A stretch of DNA of 6,950 nucleotides, taken from positions 1-6,950 of the forward strand of contig JACCYK010000492.1 in assembly GCA_013696525.1 (NCBI GenBank), in the 5' to 3' direction. A program made the translations under genes and the position numbers. The stretch is from Chloroflexia bacterium. Its GTDB lineage: Bacteria; Chloroflexota; Chloroflexia; Thermomicrobiales; UBA6265. The notes below the pieces were generated by a model. That model did no database searches and was not told the DNA's origin. It saw only the letters and a list, made by a program, of their open reading frames with translations. Shown here piece by piece: positions 1-4,790 of this stretch (position 1 is the first letter of the stretch; each line of letters starts with the position of its first letter).

Positions 1-2055
1 GCCGACGGCGAAGGCGCCGCCGGCCCGGCGCAATGCCGCTTCCGCCGCCGTCGCCAGCCGGCGGCGCTCCGCCACCTCGGTCGCGCCGTAGGGGAGCATA
101 ACATCCCGCAGCTCACACAGGAGCGTAAAGGCGATGACCGCGTGATGGTCGAGCGAGTCATAGGCGGCGCGGGCGCGGGCAAAGCTCGCCCGCGCCGCCT
201 CGGGCCGCCCGAGGGAGGCATGGATGATGCCCATCCCTTGTTCGGCATGCCCGATGGCGGCGACCACCAAGTCACCGGCCGGCGGCGCCGCGGCCACCTG
301 TGCCAAGAACTCGTCACCGATCGCGATCGCTTCCGCGAGCCGCCCGCTGGCGGCGAGGAACCAGGGCAGGGTGCCCCGCCGGTGGCTGACGCCAATCGAG
401 CTGAGATGGGCCGCTGCCGGATCAACGGTCGGAGCGCCCCCTGGCGTTCTGGCGGGAAGCGCATCCGCCAGCCATGCCGTCGTGGCATCTTGGGGAAGGA
501 ATTCGGCCATCGGCGGCGATTCGAGCGCCGCCACCCCGGCTGCCATCTCGATCAGGCCCAAGCGAAAGTCGTCGGCGTAGCAGCGGGTGAAGCCGCGCGA
601 GACCCGTGCCTCGGCAGCGAGCACGGGATCGCCGGCGATGTCGCCGAGGCGCTCGGCCTCCGCTAGGTCGATGATGCCTCGTGACGGTTGTGAATAGCGC
701 AGTAACCGGCCGCAGCGGAAGAGGAGCCGGCCACGCGACCGCTCGCTGCCCGCAACGCCTTCAAGCAACGCGGCGGCTGCCGCGAACCGCTCCACCGCGG
801 TCAGCCAGGCATAGGCGCGCTGCGCCCGTTCGCCCGCCCGGATGAGCCAATCCACGGCCCGGGAATCTCCGGCTTGCTGAAAATGGTAGGCCACGCCGTC
901 AAGATCCGGCGCCGGCCGTGAGGCGAGGGCCTCCCCGACCTGGCGGTGCCACACCCGACGCCGGGGCGGCAGGACGCTCTCGTAGAGGGCTTCACGGGTC
1001 AAGGCATGCACGAATCGCACCCGGGTGCCGTCGGGGGCCGCTTCGAGCAGATGGGCGTCGACCGCGCGCTCGGCGATCGCGAGGAGAGCATCGTGATCCA
1101 AGCCGGTCCGCTCCTGCCAGAGATCGAGCGGGATCACTTGGCCAATCACGGCCGCGATCGCGAGCGGCTCGCGTAAGTCCTCGCCGACCCGCGAGACGCG
1201 GTTGTCGATCACCTGGCGTAGGAGCGGCGGCATCACCACGCGGTCGATCTCGGCCAGCACCCAGCCCTCGGTCCCGGGGTACAGCAAGGCCTCCGCTTCA
1301 AGCGTTCGCAGCAGTTCCGTCACGTACATGGGATTGCCGTCGGCATGACGATCGAGGTACTGGACGAGGCGGTCCGCATCGGTGGCAGACAGGGGCCAGC
1401 GCGTTTCGATGAGCAGCCGGAGGTCATCACTATCCAGGCGGCGGAGGTCGATCCGAAGCCCGTCCGTGTCACGGACCAGCACCGGTAGCTGTTGATACAA
1501 CGGATGACGGCGGGTGAGCTCGTCGACCCGATAGGTGACGGCGAGCAGGAGTGGCAATGGTGCCAGCTGGCGCGCTAAGTGGCGCAGCAGCTCGAGGCTG
1601 GCGGGATCCGCCCAGTGGAGGTCCTCCAAGATGACGAGGCAGGGGTAGGCAGCGGCGACATCAGTGAAGAACGCCTGAATCTGGGCAAAGAGGGCCGCCT
1701 GGCTCCGCACGTCCGCGATCCCACCTTCGAGCAGGATGTCCGGAACCGGCGGCACCCCGGCGCCCGCGGGGTACCGGGCCATCAGGTCGAGCCAAGGGCC
1801 GTAGGGTGGAGTCGCCGTGAGATCGTAACAATGCCCTTTGAGGACGAAGACGCCGCGAGCGGCCGCTTCCTGTTCGAGTTCCCGGGCAAGCGTGGTCTTC
1901 CCGATTCCAGCCTCGCCCCCGATGAACACAACCCGGCCGTGGCCGTTCATCGTGGCGACTAGGTGCTGCACGAGGATCTCGCGCTCGTCAGTCCGGCCAA
2001 CAAGCATGGGAATCGATCCGGGGCGAGGCAAGGACGGCGCGAGAAGACGGTCCAT
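1..2055 (-). CDS. STAND/AAA_16 ATPase with TPR-like repeats, probable transcriptional regulator (3' end off window)
   Basis: This frame is open from 2055 to position 1 with no stop, giving 685 residues; the C-terminus is outside the window. After a short leader comes the LVGR-type entry to the ATPase domain (about 18-22), Walker A GGEAGIGKTT (46-55), Walker B CLVILEDLHWAD (139-150), a sensor-like AVTYR strand (172-176) and ADGNPMYVTELLR (238-250), all typical of AAA_16/STAND proteins. The FVHALTREALYE motif (348-359) and AYHFQQAGD (389-397) mark the passage to an Ala/Leu-rich helical region resembling TPRs, which runs to the window edge. Known relatives are large signal-responsive regulators, often ending in a LuxR-type HTH; whether this one does cannot be seen. 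There is no cyclase or other output domain before the ATPase. The start is uncertain: ATG at 2055 has no clear Shine-Dalgarno, GTG at 2064 is in frame and would add three residues, and ATG at residue 17 is another option. Cytoplasmic; its signal is unknown. Confidence 0.88.
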   Translation of the reverse strand, partial: MDRLLAPSLPRPGSIPMLVGRTDEREILVQHLVATMNGHGRVVFIGGEAGIGKTTLARELEQEAAARGVFVLKGHCYDLTATPPYGPWLDLMARYPAGAGVPPVPDILLEGGIADVRSQAALFAQIQAFFTDVAAAYPCLVILEDLHWADPASLELLRHLARQLAPLPLLLAVTYRVDELTRRHPLYQQLPVLVRDTDGLRIDLRRLDSDDLRLLIETRWPLSATDADRLVQYLDRHADGNPMYVTELLRTLEAEALLYPGTEGWVLAEIDRVVMPPLLRQVIDNRVSRVGEDLREPLAIAAVIGQVIPLDLWQERTGLDHDALLAIAERAVDAHLLEAAPDGTRVRFVHALTREALYESVLPPRRRVWHRQVGEALASRPAPDLDGVAYHFQQAGDSRAVDWLIRAGERAQRAYAWLTAVERFAAAAALLEGVAGSERSRGRLLFRCGRLLRYSQPSRGIIDLAEAERLGDIAGDPVLAAEARVSRGFTRCYADDFRLGLIEMAAGVAALESPPMAEFLPQDATTAWLADALPARTPGGAPTVDPAAAHLSSIGVSHRRGTLPWFLAASGRLAEAIAIGDEFLAQVAAAPPAGDLVVAAIGHAEQGMGIIHASLGRPEAARASFARARAAYDSLDHHAVIAFTLLCELRDVMLPYGATEVAERRRLATAAEAALRRAGGAFAVG

Positions 2056-2116
2056 GGCACTCACATGTTCGGCGGGCGATCAAGCGCGGGGCTGAATCGT
2101 TCGTTGGCTTGGTTAC

Positions 2117-2122
2117 AGTATA
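2117..2122 (-). promoter_or_regulatory. candidate -10 box (TATACT) for the ATPase regulator gene
   Basis: Read on the minus strand this is TATACT, five of six to the sigma-70 consensus, about 60 bp before the ATG at 2055, in an AT-richer patch of a GC-rich window. No convincing -35 lies at 16-18 bp; GTGACA is present but only 14 bp away. The same TATACT hexamer precedes the plus-strand gene at 4711. It is a prediction from sequence only. Confidence 0.35.
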
Positions 2123-2422
2123 GCGCGATCATGCCATGTCACGGGTTGTCTTGATTAGCGACGGCGACGCGCCGGCCCGACGCGGAGTTGTGGCTTCACC
2201 ATCTCATCGCTATCTCGCCGCCGAGGGGTTGGCCGGCGCCCGGTCAAGGCGGAGCTCTTGCCGCGGGCGTACTGTCACCAGAGAGATGCGAGAGGGGTGG
2301 GGGATCGCCGCGGGAGTCGAGGCAATCGCGGGGATAGCGCCGGTCGGAAACGGCTGAGGCAGAGCGCCCGACGCCGCGGCGGCCGTCGCGATCGGTGCTC
2401 CACACGCTCAGTGCCACGGGCC

Positions 2423-2453
2423 AACGACCGGCGCGGTATGGCCGCTGGTCGTT
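2423..2453. repeat. imperfect inverted repeat, 11-bp stem
   Basis: Arms AACGACCGGCG (2423-2433) and CGCTGGTCGTT (2443-2453) pair over 11 positions with one G-T wobble, leaving a 9-base loop. No T-run follows on either strand, so it is not a standard intrinsic terminator. It sits about 150 bp beyond the stop of the His-rich protein gene and could mark the 3' end of that transcript or a protein binding site. Confidence 0.5.
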
Positions 2454-2597
2454 CAGAGGCCGCCACCGCGTCGTACATGGCCGCGTTGGCACGCGGGCGA
2501 CGCGGCTGAGCCGAGACAGCGCCCAGGCGAGCGAAGCCATCAAGGCCGCCGGGCCCGAGGCGTAAAGCTCATGGCGCGGGAGCCCGCCTGGCGCGCC

Positions 2598-2954
2598 CTA
2601 CGAACGGGCTGGCTCTTGGGCGAGGTCTTCTTGCTGCTCGGTGGCCGTTTCGCGGTCGTAGTCGCTGCTGGTGTCTCCGGTCTCGGAGGTTTCCTCGCTG
2701 GCGGCGTCCTCGTCGTCGTATTCCAGCTCGTATTCGCCGAGGGCGATGATGTGGAGGTCTTGGAGGACGTCGTAGGCGGAGAAGCTCAGCTCCGCGAAGT
2801 CGAGGTTGCCCTGGACGTAGCGCACGAACAACTCGCTCAGCTCTTCACCGAGGTGGCGGGCCAGCTCTTCCTGCTCGGCCGGATCCTTATCGGTCCCATC
2901 GTGATCGTGGTTGTGGCCGGGCGGATGCGTCTGGTCGTGCTCGTGGCTTCCCAC
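2598..2954 (-). CDS. hypothetical 118-aa protein with His-rich N-terminus and acidic tail
   Basis: I do not recognise the family. GTG at 2954 is preferred because AGGAGG lies 6 bases upstream; an in-frame ATG at 3026 would add 24 Arg/Gly-rich residues with no ribosome binding site and is probably untranslated leader. From the GTG, residues 1-20 hold six histidines (4, 6, 10, 14, 16, 18) with Asp and Glu, a possible metal-binding segment. Residues 26-75 form a hydrophobic-patterned core (LARHLGEELSELFVRYV, then LSFSAYDVLQDLHIIALGEY) that looks folded and mainly helical. Residues 75-113 are highly acidic and low in complexity (DDED, EET, EQQED), probably disordered. There is no signal peptide or membrane span, so it is likely cytoplasmic. 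It is the third gene after amt and the microprotein on the same strand, 102 bp beyond the latter; a role in nitrogen handling is only inferred from that position. Confidence 0.78.
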   Translation of the reverse strand: MGSHEHDQTHPPGHNHDHDGTDKDPAEQEELARHLGEELSELFVRYVQGNLDFAELSFSAYDVLQDLHIIALGEYELEYDDEDAASEETSETGDTSSDYDRETATEQQEDLAQEPARS

Positions 2955-2960
2955 GGTTTC

Positions 2961-2966
2961 CCTCCT
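2961..2966 (-). promoter_or_regulatory. ribosome binding site deciding the GTG start at 2954
   Basis: The minus strand reads AGGAGG followed by GAAACC and GTG. This is a near-ideal Shine-Dalgarno with 6-base spacing and is why the 118-residue form is chosen over the 142-residue form. Confidence 0.75.
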
Positions 2967-3039
2967 GGAACGGGCCGGGCCGGATCGCCCACGGGGATTG
3001 TCGCCGAATCGCGACGCCTTGCCCATGCCCGTTCAGGGG
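2963..3039 (-). promoter_or_regulatory. possible structured leader masking the ribosome binding site
   Basis: In the minus-strand transcript, CCTGAACGGGC (3037-3027) can pair with GCCCGTTCCAGG (2975-2964), eight continuous base pairs followed by a one-base bulge and about three more. The 51-base interval contains a second hairpin, GTCGC/GCGAC with a 6-base loop, around 3001-3016. The outer 3' arm runs into the AGGAGG at 2966-2961, so the folded form would cover part of the ribosome binding site. It matches no riboswitch class that I recognise. Confidence 0.35.
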
Positions 3040-3056
3040 AGAGAAGGTATGGCGCG

Positions 3057-3191
3057 CTAGGCGGCGGCCTCCGCCGTGGTGAGCAGGGGAGCGGTGTCGA
3101 GCGCCGGGGCTTCCCGCGCGGCGGTGCTTGGCGCGACGAGCCAGGCGGCGACCAGGGCGAAAAAGACGAGGAACGAGAGGGCGATCATCAT
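3057..3191 (-). CDS. 44-aa single-span membrane microprotein downstream of amt
   Basis: The start ATG at 3191 has GGAGGAG at 3206-3200, 8 bases upstream; a second ATG follows at once at 3188. The same frame is open further upstream to 3344 inside amt, but that extension is Arg/Ser-rich shadow. Residues 3-20 (IALSFLVFFALVAAWLVA) are one uninterrupted hydrophobic helix long enough to span the membrane. A short Ala/Pro/Thr-rich tail (21-44) holds a few charges (R26, E27, D32, E41). There is no basic N-terminus and no strong cleavage motif, so an anchored small protein is likelier than a secreted one. It starts 64 bp after the amt stop on the same strand. Small membrane proteins often bind larger transporters (AcrZ with AcrB, KdpF with KdpABC); a partnership with Amt here is inference from position. 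No family is recognised. Confidence 0.7.
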   Translation of the reverse strand: MMIALSFLVFFALVAAWLVAPSTAAREAPALDTAPLLTTAEAAA

Positions 3192-3199
3192 GACAAGCT

Positions 3200-3206
3200 C
3201 TCCTCC
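3200..3206 (-). promoter_or_regulatory. ribosome binding site of the 44-aa microprotein
   Basis: GGAGGAG on the minus strand, 8 bases before the ATG at 3191. This is the main evidence that the short form is translated and that the longer open frame overlapping amt is not. Confidence 0.7.
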
Positions 3207-3220
3207 AGTGACTTGCGCCC

Positions 3221-3256
3221 GATCCCACGATTGGGAGCGGGGTTGGGGGCGAGGGC
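3221..3256. repeat. REP-like palindromic repeat, copy A
   Basis: On the minus strand the element starts at the last base of the amt stop codon: GCCCTCGCCCCCAACCCC, then GCTCCCAATCGTGGG. Nineteen bases match the reverse complement of copy B (5844-5883) with one difference, and the CCCTC..CCCAACCCC flank matches with three. Its core folds as CCCGATCCC/GGGAGCGGG with one A-G mismatch and a 6-base loop (stem extends to about 3218). There is no U-run after it, so it is a weak terminator at best, but it lies exactly between amt and the microprotein gene and could set their relative mRNA levels. Confidence 0.7.
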
Positions 3257-4470
3257 TACAACTGGTAGGCGACTTCGCCGTGCGTCGTGCTGTCCAGGCC
3301 GAGCACTTCTTCCTGCTCCGGCACCCGGAGCCCGATGACCACATCGATCGCCTTCATGATGATGAAGGTCATACCGCCGGCATACGAAGCAACCACCGCC
3401 ACCGCGACCGCCTGGGTGGCGAGCTGGCCCGGATTACCGAAGAAGAGACCGTCGACGCCGCCGACCGCGGCCTGGGCGAAGAGGCCGGTGGCGAGTGCCC
3501 CCCAGATGCCGCCGACGCCATGCACGGCGAAGACGTCCAGGGCGTCGTCGAGCTTGACCACGTTCTTCAGCAGGTCGACCGCGAAGAAGCAGAAGGCGCC
3601 GGCGCCAAAGCCGATCAAGAGCGCGGCCTGGGCATCGACAAAGCCGGCCGCCGGGGTGATGCCGACCAGCCCGGCCACGGCGCCGACCGCCGCCCCGAGC
3701 ACGCTGGGATGGCCATGCCGCATCCAACTGACGGTCATCCAGGTCAGGGCCGCCATCGCGGCGGCGACATTGGTGTTGACGAAGGCGTTGGCGGCCAGCC
3801 CGTTGGCGCCCAGGGCGCTGCCGGCATTGAAGCCGAACCAGCCGAACCAGAGCAGGCTGGCGCCCAGGATCGTGTAAGTAATGTTGTTCGGCGACATCGC
3901 TTCCTTGCGGAAACCAAGCCGCGGCCCGAGCACCGCCGCCGCCACCAGGGCCGAGACGCCGGAGGAGATATGGACCACGGTGCCGCCCGCGAAGTCGAGG
4001 GCGCCGGTATTCCGGATCCAACCGTCAATCGCCCAGACCCAGTGGGCGACCGGGGCATAGACGAACGTGGCCCAGAGGAGCGAGAAGACAACGAACGCCT
4101 TGAACCGCTTGCGCTCGGCGAAGGCCCCGGTGATCAGGGCTGGGGTGATCACCGCGAAGGTCATCTGGAAAACCATGAAGAGCTGGTGCGGGATCGTCGC
4201 CGCGTAGGGGCCGGGCTCCATGCCGACGCCGCGCAAGGCGATCCAGTCGAAGCCGCCGATGATGCCGCCGTTGGACGGGCCAAAGGCCAGGGTGTAGCCC
4301 CAGAGCATCCATTGCACGCTAATCAGAGCCAGGATGAAGAAGGAGTGCATGATGGTGGCCAGCACGTTCTTGCGCTGGACCAGCCCACCGTAGAAGAACC
4401 CTAACGCCGGAGTCATCAGCATCACGAGCGCCGCCGAAACGAGCACCCACGCGGTATCCCCAGTATCCAT
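3256..4470 (-). CDS. amt: ammonium transporter (Amt/Mep/Rh family)
   Basis: A 404-residue inner-membrane channel that takes up ammonium; the family works as a trimer with 11 spans per subunit. The start ATG at 4470 has GGAAGG 6 bases upstream; the frame extends to 4623 but that part is not Amt-like. The protein opens with DTGDTAWVLVSAALVMLMTP and has no AmtB-type cleaved signal peptide. Features matching E. coli AmtB: FQMTF (101-105, outer Phe gate), W146, D159 in ALDFAGGTVVH, the pore histidines H167 and H317 (HGVGGIWG), and GWFGFNAGS (210-218) with the inner Phe214 and Ser218. The cytoplasmic tail EQEEVLGLDSTTHGEVAYQL (385-404) keeps the GLD...HGE.AY pattern of channels gated by PII proteins, yet no PII gene is in the window. 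It leads a probable three-gene cluster; the product assignment is secure. Confidence 0.98.
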   Translation of the reverse strand: MDTGDTAWVLVSAALVMLMTPALGFFYGGLVQRKNVLATIMHSFFILALISVQWMLWGYTLAFGPSNGGIIGGFDWIALRGVGMEPGPYAATIPHQLFMVFQMTFAVITPALITGAFAERKRFKAFVVFSLLWATFVYAPVAHWVWAIDGWIRNTGALDFAGGTVVHISSGVSALVAAAVLGPRLGFRKEAMSPNNITYTILGASLLWFGWFGFNAGSALGANGLAANAFVNTNVAAAMAALTWMTVSWMRHGHPSVLGAAVGAVAGLVGITPAAGFVDAQAALLIGFGAGAFCFFAVDLLKNVVKLDDALDVFAVHGVGGIWGALATGLFAQAAVGGVDGLFFGNPGQLATQAVAVAVVASYAGGMTFIIMKAIDVVIGLRVPEQEEVLGLDSTTHGEVAYQL

Positions 4471-4569
4471 GAATCGCCTTCCCCTACTGTCCCCGCGAAA
4501 CCACGACACCCAGCCCAGCCGATGGCAGAACGGACCGGCAGAATCCAGTCTAGTGAGTGCGGACCGAAA

Positions 4570-4598
4570 ATTGAACGTGCAGCGCGGACGAATCCCAA
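4570..4598 (-). promoter_or_regulatory. candidate amt promoter
   Basis: On the minus strand TTGGGA (4598-4593) and TTCAAT (4575-4570) are separated by exactly 17 bp, each four of six to the sigma-70 consensus. Transcription would begin near 4563, leaving a leader of about 93 bases before the amt ATG. The inverted repeat at 4604-4626 lies 5 bp upstream of the -35, centred near -52, a usual place for an activator. Confidence 0.35.
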
Positions 4599-4603
4599 CT
4601 CCG

Positions 4604-4626
4604 GATATGTGCATTTCGCACATATC
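4604..4626. promoter_or_regulatory. perfect 9-bp inverted repeat, candidate operator
   Basis: GATATGTGC (4604-4612), ATTTC, GCACATATC (4618-4626): a perfect inverted repeat with a 5-base spacer in the divergent region between amt and the Agl23-like gene. It is AT-richer than its surroundings and has no T-run, so a dimeric regulator binding site fits better than a terminator. The TGTGC-N5-GCACA core recalls CRP/FNR-family sites (TGTGA-N6-TCACA), but the spacing and one base per arm differ. It does not match the NtcA (GTA-N8-TAC) consensus or the GlnR consensus as I know it. The regulator is unknown. Confidence 0.6.
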
Positions 4627-4676
4627 GGCGATGGCCCGATCTCGATACCTTTTGCCAGGGCCGCACGTTTCAGTCA

Positions 4677-4690
4677 GCGTTCGGGAACGC
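4677..4690. promoter_or_regulatory. small palindrome upstream of the Agl23-like gene
   Basis: GCGTTC, GG, GAACGC: a perfect 6+6 inverted repeat, 20 bp before the TATACT at 4711. A repressor or activator site is possible, but a repeat this short can arise by chance in GC-rich DNA. Confidence 0.3.
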
Positions 4691-4710
4691 CCGCTCCCGG
4701 CGGGGCGTCG

Positions 4711-4716
4711 TATACT
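4711..4716 (+). promoter_or_regulatory. candidate -10 box (TATACT) for the Agl23-like gene
   Basis: TATACT, five of six to consensus, 75 bp upstream of the GTG at 4791, which would give a leader of roughly 68 bases. No good -35 is found at 16-18 bp. The identical hexamer precedes the ATPase gene at 2117-2122. Confidence 0.35.
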
Positions 4717-4777
4717 CGGCCGGTTCGCGGCGGGGAGCCCGCGGGGCCGGCCATGGCGTGTCGTCCAGGGACCAGGC

Positions 4778-4784
4778 GAGGAAG
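4778..4784 (+). promoter_or_regulatory. ribosome binding site deciding the GTG start at 4791
   Basis: GAGGAAG with 6 bases to GTG at 4791. The in-frame GTG at 4758 lacks such a site, and the first strongly hydrophobic stretch does not begin until about residue 64, so neither start truncates the membrane core. Confidence 0.55.
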
Positions 4785-4790
4785 CGACGC

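Larger units (their letters stand above)
2056..2597. other. gene-poor intergenic region
   Basis: About 540 bp separate the cluster ending at 2598 from the ATPase gene. Every open frame here, on both strands, translates to Arg/Pro/Gly-rich sequence of the kind noncoding GC-rich DNA gives, without a supporting ribosome binding site. The last 50 bp of plus-strand frame 1 (ending in a TAA at 2565-2567) reads like a protein C-terminus (SAQASEAIKAAGPEA), but the frame upstream has no good start and looks random. No tRNA or rRNA was recognised. The contents I can support are the -10 box at 2117-2122 and the hairpin at 2423-2453. Confidence 0.6.

Noticed and set aside
142..1962. Several plus-strand open frames of 76-174 residues
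   Set aside because: All are antisense to the continuous ATPase frame, whose Walker motifs and signature segments identify the true strand.
2338..2567. Plus-strand frame ending SAQASEAIKAAGPEA
   Set aside because: Only the last stretch looks protein-like; upstream it is Arg-rich, with no ATG, no ribosome binding site and no family, so I could not support a gene or pseudogene.
2573..2597. GGCGCG/CGCGCC inverted repeat just after the stop at 2598 as an intrinsic terminator
   Set aside because: The 6-bp stem has a 13-base loop and no T-run; such GC repeats are common by chance at this composition.
2571..3338. 255-residue plus-strand open frame opposite the two small genes
   Set aside because: It covers the antisense of the His-rich protein and microprotein genes, both of which have good ribosome binding sites on the minus strand; its Val/Gly-rich start mirrors their acidic codons.
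3076..4404. 442-residue open frame on the plus strand opposite amt
   Set aside because: It is antisense to a well-conserved Amt gene and has the Gly/Asp/Arg/His-rich composition that codon bias imposes on the opposite strand; no ribosome binding site or family resemblance.
4471..4623. N-terminal extension of amt by 51 residues to the ATG at 4623
   Set aside because: The extension would translate the inverted repeat and promoter region, has no Amt similarity and has a weaker start context than the ATG at 4470 with GGAAGG.
4677..4690. GTTCGGGAAC as a LexA (SOS) box
   Set aside because: Known LexA sites use GAAC-N4-GTTC or direct GTTC repeats; here the half-sites are inverted the other way with a 2-base gap, so no SOS assignment is made.
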